Virus record (IMG/VR): IMGVR_UViG_3300030012_000996 | Span: 1-50,230 of that record | DNA length: 50,230 nucleotides | Reading direction: 5' to 3' (one strand) | Source of the DNA: a virus | Part shown: positions 40,586-48,766 of the stretch, one piece after another | Layout: each line of letters starts with the position of its first letter | How positions within the stretch are numbered: position 1 is the first letter of the stretch | Translations under genes and position numbers: made by a program | The notes under the pieces: generated by a model | Databases searched by the model: none | What the model was told of the DNA's origin: nothing | The model's input: the letters and a program-made list of their open reading frames with translations, nothing else

Positions 40586-41618
40586 CAAACGTAAGCACGG
40601 TTCCTGGTGGTTTAGGGATTTAGAAGGCATAAGAAAAAACGGATTAAACGTATTCAGTACCTTTAGCTGCGGAGGTGGTTCAACTATGGGCTACAAGTTA
40701 GCCGGTTGCAATGTTCTAGGTTGCGTAGAGATTGACGATAAGTTAATGGAAATGTACAAGGCTAATCACAATCCGAAATATTCATACAAAATGGCTATAC
40801 AGGATTTCAACAAAATACCACTTAATGAAATACCAGAACCCTTAAAAAACTTAGACATATTAGACGGATCGCCGCCGTGTTCTGTTTTCAGCACGGCAGG
40901 AGCAAGAGAAAAAAAATGGGGCAAGGAATATTATTTCAGAGAGGGCCAGGAAGTGCAGAAGCTGGACGATTTATTTTTCCACTTTATAGATACCGCTGAA
41001 AGGCTTAAGCCTAAGATCGTGATAGCAGAAAACGTAAGAGGTCTTATTCTAGGAAATGCTAGAGGTTACGTGAAAGAAATATTTTTAGCATTAGACAAGG
41101 CCGGTTACGACGCGCAACTATATTTACTCAACGCTGCTAAAATGGGTGTTCCGCAGTCTAGGGTTAGAACATTTTTTATAGCAAGAAGAAAAGACCTTAA
41201 ACTACCTAAGGTTAAACTGGAATTCAACGAGCCTAACATTTCTTTTTACGATGCAATGAGGGGCACAAACCAGGAACAGGAGAGAAAAAAGATAAGGCAT
41301 ACGCTTTTAGAAATGTGGAGAGCAACTAAACCGGGTAAAAATCTAGGAACAGCTAACGAGAAAGGACATTTCTTTAGCCTATACAAAGTCAATCCAAAGC
41401 TACCAGTCAACACGATTACCGCTAACGGACCCACGCACATACACTGGGACAAACCCTACTATTTATCAAAACAAGAGCTCATAAGGCTCCAGACATTTCC
41501 AGAGGACTATGATTTCTTGGATCAACAGACGCAATACGTAACTGGAATGTCCGTTCCGCCGTTTATGATTCAAAGGGTCGTGCTTGAGATAGATCGGCAG
41601 CTATCGTTGTCTACTTGA
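40578..41618 (+). CDS. DNA cytosine-C5 methyltransferase, 346 aa
   Basis: Starts at the ATG at 40578, overlapping the ParB-like gene by eight bases. Motif I is FSTFSCGGGSTMGYKLAG (a variant of DLFAGxGG), motif IV LDGSPPCSVFS with catalytic Cys101, motif VI ENVRG (151-155), motif VIII QSRVRTFFIA (193-202), and motif X TGMSVPP near the end. The target-recognition region is short. No restriction partner is present, so it is an orphan enzyme, probably protecting phage DNA from host restriction. It ends eight bases inside the 3' end of the primase-helicase gene on the other strand. Confidence 0.9.
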   Translation: MIDKRKHGSWWFRDLEGIRKNGLNVFSTFSCGGGSTMGYKLAGCNVLGCVEIDDKLMEMYKANHNPKYSYKMAIQDFNKIPLNEIPEPLKNLDILDGSPPCSVFSTAGAREKKWGKEYYFREGQEVQKLDDLFFHFIDTAERLKPKIVIAENVRGLILGNARGYVKEIFLALDKAGYDAQLYLLNAAKMGVPQSRVRTFFIARRKDLKLPKVKLEFNEPNISFYDAMRGTNQEQERKKIRHTLLEMWRATKPGKNLGTANEKGHFFSLYKVNPKLPVNTITANGPTHIHWDKPYYLSKQELIRLQTFPEDYDFLDQQTQYVTGMSVPPFMIQRVVLEIDRQLSLST

Positions 41619-43332
41619 TGTTGAAGCTATCAAGATAGTCATTATCCCACTGCATGTCTTCGTTTTCTTGATATTTTTCAAAGCATCTTTTCTCAACGTT
41701 ATACTGGAACTTGCATTCGCCTATCTTTCCGTACAAGTCCTGCTCTCTGATTTTCCTAGTTATAACGTTAGTGGAGTTATCCTCAAAGTCCCTATGAACT
41801 GTTAGAACCGCGTCTGACTGGTTGTGCCAATGACTGGCGCCGCTTATGTCATATGCTGTTGGCGGTAGATAGCTTCCCTCGTTAGTCTTAGGTAACTTAG
41901 TTGGGTGGGCTATAACCCAGCAAACTATCTCATAGAGCCTTGTAAACCTCTTGCATAAAGAAATAAAGTCCCTTATGTGCTCGTCTTCTCTTTGATTGCT
42001 GCTTCTAATAGCAGAAACTTCATTGAACGGATCAATAATTAGGCCGTTTATTCCGTGCTTGTAAACCGCTGATTTAGCTACCGATAGTATTAGGTCTATG
42101 CTAGGAATGGCATCTTTAGTTTCTATGAAGAAAAAATGTTTATTGATGAAGTGCAAGCCCTCGTTCAGTTCGGTTTTAGACATTCGGTTTTTGATATGTT
42201 CGTCAAAAGGTTTTTGAAGATACATTTGAACCAAGCGCCTAATGTGCATTGAGGTAGAATGTTCCGGAGAGAATATAGCAAAGCGCCAACCGTTTATTTT
42301 TGCAAGGTTAATTAGTATCTGATCAAGAAAGACTGATTTACCATGATTCGGAATACCAGTAATAACGTGGAAAGTACCGGTCATGATTTTGTATATTTCA
42401 TCTAGGCCGTGCATACCGATCTCTGTAGGCTTTTCGTAGTCGCCTTCGTATAGATCGTTTACCTGCGAGTAATAGTCAGCAGCCGTGTATAGGCCTTCAA
42501 TAGGATATGGAACTGCTTGTTCAACTATCTCGCGCAACTTCATTGGGCCGTGTTTAATTAGAACTTCGTTAGCATCTTTACAGTTATCTGGAATTTCAAC
42601 ATACCAACAAACATCTTTTCCGAACCTATGAAGCAACTCTTTATGAAGCGCTTTTCCGCTATCGTCATTGTCAGTGAATAGAATAACCTTAGTGGCTGGT
42701 AGATTGCAGTTTTCAAGAGCAGCAAATCTTTTGTCGTTTTCCTCGCCCTTATATTCCTTAGGCGCTCCGTTAGGTAGTGTGGTAGCGTAATCAAAACCAA
42801 CCTCTGCAAGAGCCAGGACGTCAAACTCACCTTCGGTAAATATTATCACCTCACTGGAGCAAATCTTGTCAAAGTTATAGAGAATGGATTTAGCGTTAGC
42901 CGATTGCCTAAATCTTTTGTCTCTTGTTCGGTATTTAATGTTAGTCAATTCGCCGTTCTCGTCAAAATACTGGAAGGCGCACCATTCGTTTTCTTGAACC
43001 ACCTTATATTTTTCACACGTCTCTTTGCTTATTCCCCGCTCTTTCATGTATTCATAAAATGACGCTTGGGGTTTCTTAGGCTCCTCTGGAGGTGTGGGCC
43101 GCACGTAATTAACTTTCTTCTTAGGCTCGTGAATGTAACCGGTGTTCTTTCCGCCAGTCCATTCGCAGTGATGACATTTCCACATAACACTATCGTAAGT
43201 AATGGTCACGGAAAGGGGGTTATCTCTAGGGTTATGGGGTGGCTGACATCTTGGACATTTGACTTTCTGATTACCTTCTTGAAAGTGTTTAACTGAAATT
43301 TGGTTGTCTGCGAGTATATTCTGAATATTCAT
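41611..43332 (-). CDS. Replicative primase-helicase, T7 gp4/Twinkle-like, 573 aa
   Basis: The zinc ribbon has Cys26, Cys29, Cys53 and Cys56. The TOPRIM domain has IIFTEGEFDVLALAEVG (Glu168) and ILFTDNDDSGK (Asp221-Asp224). The DnaB-type helicase carries Walker A GIPNHGKS (326-333), IDPFNEVSA as Walker B region, VCWVIAHPTKLP and ISGASHWHNQSDAVLTVHRD. One protein thus makes primers and unwinds DNA at the phage fork. No DNA polymerase gene is present, so the host polymerase must be used. AGGATAATAAAATG gives the start. Confidence 0.9.
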   Translation of the reverse strand: MNIQNILADNQISVKHFQEGNQKVKCPRCQPPHNPRDNPLSVTITYDSVMWKCHHCEWTGGKNTGYIHEPKKKVNYVRPTPPEEPKKPQASFYEYMKERGISKETCEKYKVVQENEWCAFQYFDENGELTNIKYRTRDKRFRQSANAKSILYNFDKICSSEVIIFTEGEFDVLALAEVGFDYATTLPNGAPKEYKGEENDKRFAALENCNLPATKVILFTDNDDSGKALHKELLHRFGKDVCWYVEIPDNCKDANEVLIKHGPMKLREIVEQAVPYPIEGLYTAADYYSQVNDLYEGDYEKPTEIGMHGLDEIYKIMTGTFHVITGIPNHGKSVFLDQILINLAKINGWRFAIFSPEHSTSMHIRRLVQMYLQKPFDEHIKNRMSKTELNEGLHFINKHFFFIETKDAIPSIDLILSVAKSAVYKHGINGLIIDPFNEVSAIRSSNQREDEHIRDFISLCKRFTRLYEIVCWVIAHPTKLPKTNEGSYLPPTAYDISGASHWHNQSDAVLTVHRDFEDNSTNVITRKIREQDLYGKIGECKFQYNVEKRCFEKYQENEDMQWDNDYLDSFNIK

Positions 43333-43336
43333 TTTA

Positions 43337-43963
43337 TTATCCTGCTAGGTTGTTAAGGTTTTTATTTTTAATCGGTTTTTCCGCAAAGTCCAAATATCTC
43401 TGCTGATTTAGAAACGTTGCAGCGTGTGGTATGAACTTTTCGTCTGTGGTTAGATTCTCCTGCGCAAACACCTTAGCTGCGTGGATTACCATAGGAAACT
43501 GTTTTGGATCCAACTTACAAAAACTAACACTAGCTTGATACTTACCCACCTTTCTGGGATAGTGTTTCCAGAACACCTCAAACTCCTTAGTATATTCTTT
43601 AGTATTATCTTTAGTATTGTTGGTCCTTGACGACATCTGGGTAGGTGCACTGTCAGTAGTAGGGGTAGTGTTGTCAGCAACTATAGGGTCACTTTTTAAG
43701 GTTAGATGATACCTATTGCTTGTGTAGCCGCCGTTATCCAGTTTCCTACGCTCTATTCTTAGAAGTCCCATTTCCTCAAACTCCTTGATAGCGTTCTGTA
43801 TTGTCCTGGTCGTTTCAAGCCCTATCACCCTAGCTATATGTTTATAGGAAGGGTAACAGGTACCTTTTTCGTCAGCGTAGTTTGCAAGAATTACTAGAAC
43901 CAACTTTTTTGTTGGAGTTAGGCCGTCAATCTTTAGGGCTTTATTTAGGCACTCAATTGACAT
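43337..43963 (-). CDS. Replication initiation protein with N-terminal winged helix, 208 aa
   Basis: Residues 1-90 form a helix-turn-helix domain of the HTH_36 kind (LTPTKKLVLVILANYADEKG, CYPSYKHIARVIGLETTRTI, NGGYTSNRYHLTL). A Thr/Asn-rich linker follows, then a C-terminal helical domain (FEVFWKHYPRKVGKYQASVS, HAAKVFAQENLTTDEKFIPH, AATFLNQQRY) as in phage initiator and helicase-loader proteins. It lies immediately before the primase-helicase gene and probably binds the origin and loads that helicase. Confidence 0.8.
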   Translation of the reverse strand: MSIECLNKALKIDGLTPTKKLVLVILANYADEKGTCYPSYKHIARVIGLETTRTIQNAIKEFEEMGLLRIERRKLDNGGYTSNRYHLTLKSDPIVADNTTPTTDSAPTQMSSRTNNTKDNTKEYTKEFEVFWKHYPRKVGKYQASVSFCKLDPKQFPMVIHAAKVFAQENLTTDEKFIPHAATFLNQQRYLDFAEKPIKNKNLNNLAG

Positions 43964-44195
43964 CTAACTCAACTCCTATCCACTTGGCATTCTTCATACC
44001 GAACAGTCCTTGAGTAAGAAGGTCGTAGTCGTTCTTGTTACCTACGACTATGTCAACAACCTTGTGCTTTATGACAGTCTTGCTTGGATTTAGCTGTGAC
44101 TGGGTTTCTCTGATGAAGTCTCTTGCTTCCTCTACGTCTTTGAAGTTTCTGTTTATAGCCACGTTAGACTCCCAACTTATTCTGTTCGGATTCAC
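43953..44195 (-). CDS. Hypothetical protein, 80 aa
   Basis: A mixed alpha-beta protein (NRNFKDVEEARDFIRETQSQ, KHKVVDIVVGNKNDYDLLTQ). It overlaps both neighbours (32 bases upstream, 11 downstream), as is usual in this unit. No domain recognised. Confidence 0.6.
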   Translation of the reverse strand: MNPNRISWESNVAINRNFKDVEEARDFIRETQSQLNPSKTVIKHKVVDIVVGNKNDYDLLTQGLFGMKNAKWIGVELDVN

Positions 44196-44382
44196 TTCTC
44201 AATGCGTCCGACTCAAACCGCATGTAATCCGCTAGAACATCGTCTAGGTTATCTGGCGTCGCTATGTTGTTTACCAAGAGAGCTAACTTTAGCTCGGAGG
44301 TAATTCGTAGGTACTCCCATACGAGAGTTTCGTCTAATACGTCTCTGATCTCTTGTATCTGTTCTTTTGTTGCTATTTGCAT
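44164..44382 (-). CDS. Small helical protein, 72 aa
   Basis: Acidic and helical (ATKEQIQEIRDVLDETLVWE, YLRITSELKLALLVNNIATP). It has a strong AGGAG site placed right behind an intrinsic terminator, so it is the first gene of the attenuated part of the replication unit. Function unknown. Confidence 0.6.
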   Translation of the reverse strand: MQIATKEQIQEIRDVLDETLVWEYLRITSELKLALLVNNIATPDNLDDVLADYMRFESDALRSESEQNKLGV

Positions 44383-44393
44383 TTTATACTCCT

Positions 44394-44416
44394 AAAAAAA
44401 GGGGGCGCTAACCCCC
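44394..44416 (-). terminator. Intrinsic terminator inside the replication unit
   Basis: On the minus strand GGGGG (44416-44412) pairs with CCCCC (44405-44401) around a six-base loop, followed by seven T (44400-44394). It lies behind the first gene of unit 7 and just before the ribosome site of the second, so it should lower transcription of the replication genes relative to the DUF3846 gene. Confidence 0.85.
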
Positions 44417-44424
44417 AGTTGAAA

Positions 44425-44805
44425 TTAATTGATTGAATGAAACTCCATGTAGGGTTCTTCGCTATGGCCCTCTGGCAGCCAAGACAACTTATCGGCAACT
44501 TCGGTCATAAACAAATTCACATCTGTTGTTCCGCCGTCCTCTGTCTCTCTAGCGAGGATTGCCTTACCAGCGTAGTTACCGGAACCCAGTCTGAAATACC
44601 TATTGTTATTCCTCAATAGGCCTTCGTCGTCTACGTACATAATAACACCGCCGCCTAAACGGACAATGTCAAAGCATCTGCAATCCATAACCTTATAGTA
44701 GTCCTGAATGTTTGAATCGGACAATTCCACGTAGGATAGACTCTGATCAAAGGGGTCTATAAGCATTACTTGGATTCGGTTTTCGTTGGGGTTTTCTTCT
44801 TTCAT
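44425..44805 (-). CDS. DUF3846-family protein, first gene of replication unit, 126 aa
   Basis: The pattern IQVMLIDPFDQSLSYVELSD, YYKVMDCRCFDIVRLGG, IMYVDDEGLLRNNNRYFRLG and GKAILARETEDGGTTDV fits the DUF3846 group, small early proteins found in phages and mobile elements, function unknown. It is isolated from the rest of the unit by a strong terminator, so it should be the most abundant early leftward product. The leader AAACGCTCACAGAGCAGG is shared with unit 4. Confidence 0.75.
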   Translation of the reverse strand: MKEENPNENRIQVMLIDPFDQSLSYVELSDSNIQDYYKVMDCRCFDIVRLGGGVIMYVDDEGLLRNNNRYFRLGSGNYAGKAILARETEDGGTTDVNLFMTEVADKLSWLPEGHSEEPYMEFHSIN

Positions 44806-44845
44806 TTTATACCTGCTCTGTGAGCGTTTAATTTATTTAGTACGA

Positions 44846-44888
44846 ATATTAACGCTTGTTACCCCTCAAATAAACCTTTTTTGGAATA
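44846..44888 (-). promoter_or_regulatory. Leftward motif promoter for the replication unit (site S5)
   Basis: A perfect TAAACCTTTTTTGGAATA (44871-44888). Leftward, GGTTTA is followed after 19 bases by TAATAT (44851-44846), then by the AAACGCTCA leader (44829-44821) and the ATG at 44805. This is the same arrangement as site S3, with the same element-to-start distance (66 versus 66 bases). Confidence 0.7.
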
Positions 44889-44900
44889 TTAATATACCGA

Positions 44901-44955
44901 TATTGATAAAATGCTTTGTTTATAATCATTTTTGGAATAATATGTTGATAAAATC
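44901..44955 (+). promoter_or_regulatory. Rightward control region of the packaging unit (site S6)
   Basis: TATAAT (44921-44926) is followed at once by CATTTTTGGAATAAT, the same -10 plus half-motif layout as at the Cro-like gene. Two direct copies of TTGATAAAAT (about 44903 and 44945) flank it. No consensus -35 at 17 bases is seen. The region lies just before the small terminase gene, where packaging sites often lie. Confidence 0.55.
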
Positions 44956-44964
44956 TTAGAATTT

Positions 44965-45522
44965 ATGAGCAAAAAACAAGCAACCACAAAACTAACTGAT
45001 TCATTGAAATTAAAAATCAGGAACGATTTTGTTCATGGTACAGGTGAGAAAGATAAAAAAAAGTTCCCCACTTTAGACGAACTAATAAAAAAATATAAAG
45101 TTGCACAAAGCACCGTTTACAGGACAGCACAAAAAGAAAACTGGAAAGTACAAAAAGACCAATTCCAACAAGACTACCTACAGAAACTTGACAAGGCACG
45201 CACTAAAGAAATGGCAGACGAGTCAATCAAGTTTGACAACAACTCAATAAATCTAGCTAAGGCCCTCTATCAAACTGTCGGGCAAGTGATTCAGAGAAAC
45301 AACAACGATATTAGAAATGGCAGAAAAGGATTACCGCCAAATCAAATAAATGCCCTAGCTAACGCAGCGGTAGTTGCGCAGCGACTGGCAAAACTTGCTT
45401 TAGGAGAAGCAACACATAACATAGATGCAAAAGTCACAGAAAATGACAGCTTCCGAAGAGCTATGGAATTGCTTGACTCAGTTGAGTCCAGCAGAAGCGA
45501 AAGCGATAGAACTACGCACTGA
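44965..45522 (+). CDS. Terminase small subunit, 185 aa
   Basis: The N-terminal half has a helix-turn-helix with TLDELIKKYKVAQSTVYRTA followed by QKENWKVQKDQFQQDYLQKL, as in phage small terminases that recognise the packaging site. The C-terminal half is helical (INLAKALYQTVGQVIQRNNN, QINALANAAVVAQRLAKLAL) for oligomerisation. It overlaps the large terminase gene by about 80-100 bases in another frame. The leader shows no ribosome site. Confidence 0.8.
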   Translation: MSKKQATTKLTDSLKLKIRNDFVHGTGEKDKKKFPTLDELIKKYKVAQSTVYRTAQKENWKVQKDQFQQDYLQKLDKARTKEMADESIKFDNNSINLAKALYQTVGQVIQRNNNDIRNGRKGLPPNQINALANAAVVAQRLAKLALGEATHNIDAKVTENDSFRRAMELLDSVESSRSESDRTTH

Positions 45523-46729
45523 CTGGCTGGAAACAGCACGTAACAAACAGCTACAACCACAAGTTGAGCATTACATATGGTTGATCTTAGCCGGAAGGGG
45601 TTGGGGTAAAACGCGTACTGGGGCACAAGACATTGCCTTATACGCACTTAGAAACCCAGACGTAACTTGCGCAGTAGTGGCTCCAACAGCAGGAGACCTA
45701 AGAAGGGTTTGTTTTGGCGGCCCGAGTGGTCTAGTTAACATAATGCCTAAAGAGTGCCTATCTACATCTAAAAGCATCAAGGGGTATTCATCAAGCATGT
45801 CGGAATTGAGATTGCACAACGGATCAAAAATAGTTGGTTATGCAGCATCAGAACCAGAGAGACTTAGAGGACCCCAGTTTCATAGAGCATGGTGTGACGA
45901 GATAGCAGCTTGGAGATACCCGGAAGCGTTTGATCAGCTAATGTTCGGATTAAGGCTAGGAGACAATCCACAATGCGTAATAACAACGACACCTAAACCG
46001 GTAAAAATCATTAAGGATTTAATGACCAGGAATGACGTAACAGTTACATCTGGAAGCACGTTTGAGAACGAGGCTAACTTAGCAGATAGCGCACTAGCAA
46101 TGCTAAGAGACAAATACGAGGGAACTACTTTAGGAAGACAGGAGCTATACGCCGAGCTAATAGAAAACATAGACGGCGCATTATGGACTAGCGCCTTAAT
46201 TGACGAGGCTAGATTTTCGGAAGATACAGAAAAAGAACTAAAGCAAATAATAGTCGCTATTGATCCGGCAGTAACCAGCGGAGAGGATTCGGACGAAACT
46301 GGAATAATGGTAGTTGGCAAAGACCATAATAATGAGTATTATGTACTTGAAGATGTTTCTGGTAGATATTCGCCAGATGCATGGGCTAGAAAAGCCATTA
46401 ATTGTTATTACGACTGGGGCGCTGATAGAATAGTCGCAGAGGTTAACAACGGTGGTGACTTGGTGGAAAGACTACTAAGGGGAATGAATGAAAACATACC
46501 CTATAGGTCTGTAAGAGCTACGAGAGGTAAAATGGTAAGAGCCGAACCTATTGCAGCACTTTATGAGCAAAGGCGTGTTCACCATATTGGCTACTTTCCA
46601 GAGCTAGAGTCACAGATGTGCAGTTATACGGGAGAGTTAAAGCCAAGTCCTGATAGATTAGACGCTTTAGTCTGGGGAATAACAGAACTAAGCAAATCAA
46701 AAGGCGAGGTAAATTGGAGAATTAGCTAA
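45443..46729 (+). CDS. terL: Terminase large subunit, 428 aa
   Basis: The packaging ATPase and nuclease. Walker A is LAGRGWGKTRTG, adenine-side motif CAVVAPTAGDLRRV, Walker B with catalytic Glu in FHRAWCDEIAAWRYPEAFDQ, coupling motif CVITTTPKPV, and the RNase-H-like nuclease with IVAIDPAVTSG and RLDALVWGI. The type is that of gene-transfer-agent and HK97-like terminases. An upstream in-frame ATG at 45425 would add six residues. It ends one base into the portal start (TAATG). Confidence 0.95.
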   Translation: MTASEELWNCLTQLSPAEAKAIELRTDWLETARNKQLQPQVEHYIWLILAGRGWGKTRTGAQDIALYALRNPDVTCAVVAPTAGDLRRVCFGGPSGLVNIMPKECLSTSKSIKGYSSSMSELRLHNGSKIVGYAASEPERLRGPQFHRAWCDEIAAWRYPEAFDQLMFGLRLGDNPQCVITTTPKPVKIIKDLMTRNDVTVTSGSTFENEANLADSALAMLRDKYEGTTLGRQELYAELIENIDGALWTSALIDEARFSEDTEKELKQIIVAIDPAVTSGEDSDETGIMVVGKDHNNEYYVLEDVSGRYSPDAWARKAINCYYDWGADRIVAEVNNGGDLVERLLRGMNENIPYRSVRATRGKMVRAEPIAALYEQRRVHHIGYFPELESQMCSYTGELKPSPDRLDALVWGITELSKSKGEVNWRIS

Positions 46730-48747
46730 TGGCAGAACAAAACTTTTTTCAAAGACTGTTCAACAGACAACCAGTTGAACAAAAAAATTCAAACATGATG
46801 GGATATTTTGGTGTTGGCACAGATGAAGCCAAGACATATAAATATGCGGACTTGGCAAAGGAAGGCTACCTTAAGAACGCAATCGTCTACCGATGCGTTA
46901 ACGAGATTTCCAAAGGAGCAAGCGCTGTACCCTTCATAATCAAAGCCGGTGATCAGATATTAGAGGAACACCCACTGATAAGCCTACTTAACAGACCTAA
47001 CCCCCTTCAATCATATAGTGAATTCTTTAACAGTCTATTCGGATATGTATTACTAAGCGGTAACGCCTACATTCTAAAAACAGGTAGCGATATGGGAGCG
47101 CCTAAGGAATTGCACCAGCTAAGGCCCGATCGCATAAACATCAAAGGCAGTGGCAAACCGATTCCTGATAAGTACGAATACATGGTCAACGGTAGGGTCG
47201 CAGCAACGTACCTAGTTGACCAGGAGAATGGATTCAGCGAACTCAAACACGTCAAACTCTGGAACCCACTTGACGATTACTACGGACTAAGTCCAATGAG
47301 TGCCGCAGCAGTAGAGGTTGACCAGTTCAACATGTCAAGCAAGCATAACGTTAATCTTCTGCAGAATGGAGCAAGACCGAGCGGTGCTGTTGTATTCAAG
47401 CCCCAAGATGATCAAGGTTTCGCCGTAAATCTTACAGAGTCACAAAGACAGCAGCTATTGACAGACATGAACAATAGATTCTCGGGGGCGAACAACGCAG
47501 GACGGCCCATGCTACTGGAGGGAGACTTTGACTGGAAGGAAATGGGCATGAGCCCTAAGGACATGGACTTCCTAAATCTTAAGCACATGAGTGCGACGGA
47601 TATAGCGCTGTGTTTCGGAGTGCCGAGCCAACTCGTAGGCGTTCCAGACAGCCAGACCTATTCTAACGTAGCAGAAGCAAGACTGGCTCTGTATGAGGAA
47701 ACAATCATTCCACATTTGAGAAAACTTTCGTCAGACCTTAACGAGTGGTTGGTGCCATTGTTTGACGATCGTTTAACATTAGAGTTTGATATTGACTCTA
47801 TTCCTGCATTATCAGAAAGAGTTAAAAGAACATATGAGAATGTGACTTCTGCAGTAAGAGAAGGAATAATGACCAGGAATGAAGCGAGAGAACAGTTAGG
47901 GCTAGAGCCTAAAGACGGTGCAGACGACCTATACATATCAGCTACTTTGTTTCCGCTTGGAGACGGTGACGTAGAGAGACCGGAGAACCCAGTCAATGAC
48001 GAGGACATGGAAGACTACGAAGACGAGGAGATTGATAAGGAGATAGCATTACTTCTAGCAGAAGAAAAGGCGTTATCAGACATAAACACAGTACCGACAA
48101 ACTCTATGGCAGAGGAAGCTGCTAGAGGCCTTGAATGGAGAAGAAAGTACAAGCGTGGCGGAACTGCTGTAGGCGTTGCACGTGCTAACCAGCTTATGAA
48201 CAAGGAAAGGTTGTCAATTTCCACTGTCAAGAGAATGCATAGCTACTTTAGCAGGCACGAGGTTGACAAAAGAGCGGAAGGTTTCAGACAGGGCGAAAAG
48301 GGTTATCCTAGCGCAGGTAGAATCGCTTGGGCTCTCTGGGGCGGAGACGCAGGTCAATCCTGGGCGAAAAAGGTAAGGGACCAGATAGAGCGCGAAGAAA
48401 ACAAGAGCGACGAAGACGAACACATACACACCGTAGAGGACACGAAAGAACTTACCGGCAAAGTTAAAAAGGCTCTGCAGAAAAAGGTTGACGACCATAA
48501 TGAGAAGTACGGAGATAATCCAGCCAAGAGAGCTACTCTTAGAATGTTAGAAGCTGTATTCCGTAGGGGAGTGGGAGCCTATAGAACGAACCCCCAAAGC
48601 GTAAGACCGAACGTTACCGGTCCTGATCAATGGGCATATGCTCGCGTGAACGCATTTATGGTTGCCCTAAGGACTGGAAGATTTAGGAATAAGCCTTTTG
48701 ACACAGACCTATTGCCGAAGGAACACCCACTGTCAAGTAAGACCTGA
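46729..48747 (+). CDS. Portal protein, HK97 family, with two C-terminal accessory domains, 672 aa
   Basis: Residues 1-425 are a normal HK97 portal (YLKNAIVYRCVNEISKGASA, PNPLQSYSEFFNSLFGYVLL, NGARPSGAVVF, MSATDIALCFGVPSQLVGVP). The acidic linker to about 455 is followed by a first extra module (EEAARGLEWRRKYKRGGTAV, RMHSYFSRHEVDKRAEGF, GRIAWALWGGDAGQSWAKKV) and a second at about 580-672 (KKVDDHNEKYGDNPAKRATL, RMLEAVFRRGVGAYRTNP, QWAYARVNAFMVALRTGRF). Both recur, separately, on other phage head proteins. The total is half as long again as a usual portal. Confidence 0.9.
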   Translation: MAEQNFFQRLFNRQPVEQKNSNMMGYFGVGTDEAKTYKYADLAKEGYLKNAIVYRCVNEISKGASAVPFIIKAGDQILEEHPLISLLNRPNPLQSYSEFFNSLFGYVLLSGNAYILKTGSDMGAPKELHQLRPDRINIKGSGKPIPDKYEYMVNGRVAATYLVDQENGFSELKHVKLWNPLDDYYGLSPMSAAAVEVDQFNMSSKHNVNLLQNGARPSGAVVFKPQDDQGFAVNLTESQRQQLLTDMNNRFSGANNAGRPMLLEGDFDWKEMGMSPKDMDFLNLKHMSATDIALCFGVPSQLVGVPDSQTYSNVAEARLALYEETIIPHLRKLSSDLNEWLVPLFDDRLTLEFDIDSIPALSERVKRTYENVTSAVREGIMTRNEAREQLGLEPKDGADDLYISATLFPLGDGDVERPENPVNDEDMEDYEDEEIDKEIALLLAEEKALSDINTVPTNSMAEEAARGLEWRRKYKRGGTAVGVARANQLMNKERLSISTVKRMHSYFSRHEVDKRAEGFRQGEKGYPSAGRIAWALWGGDAGQSWAKKVRDQIEREENKSDEDEHIHTVEDTKELTGKVKKALQKKVDDHNEKYGDNPAKRATLRMLEAVFRRGVGAYRTNPQSVRPNVTGPDQWAYARVNAFMVALRTGRFRNKPFDTDLLPKEHPLSSKT

Positions 48748-48766
48748 TTCAGACGTTGATTGGAGT

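Noticed and set aside
39757-41618. The Cro-like and ParB-like genes as signs of a temperate or plasmid-like prophage
   Set aside because: No integrase, excisionase, attachment site, ParA or CI-like repressor is visible anywhere in the complete circle; the ParB-like gene belongs with the methyltransferase.
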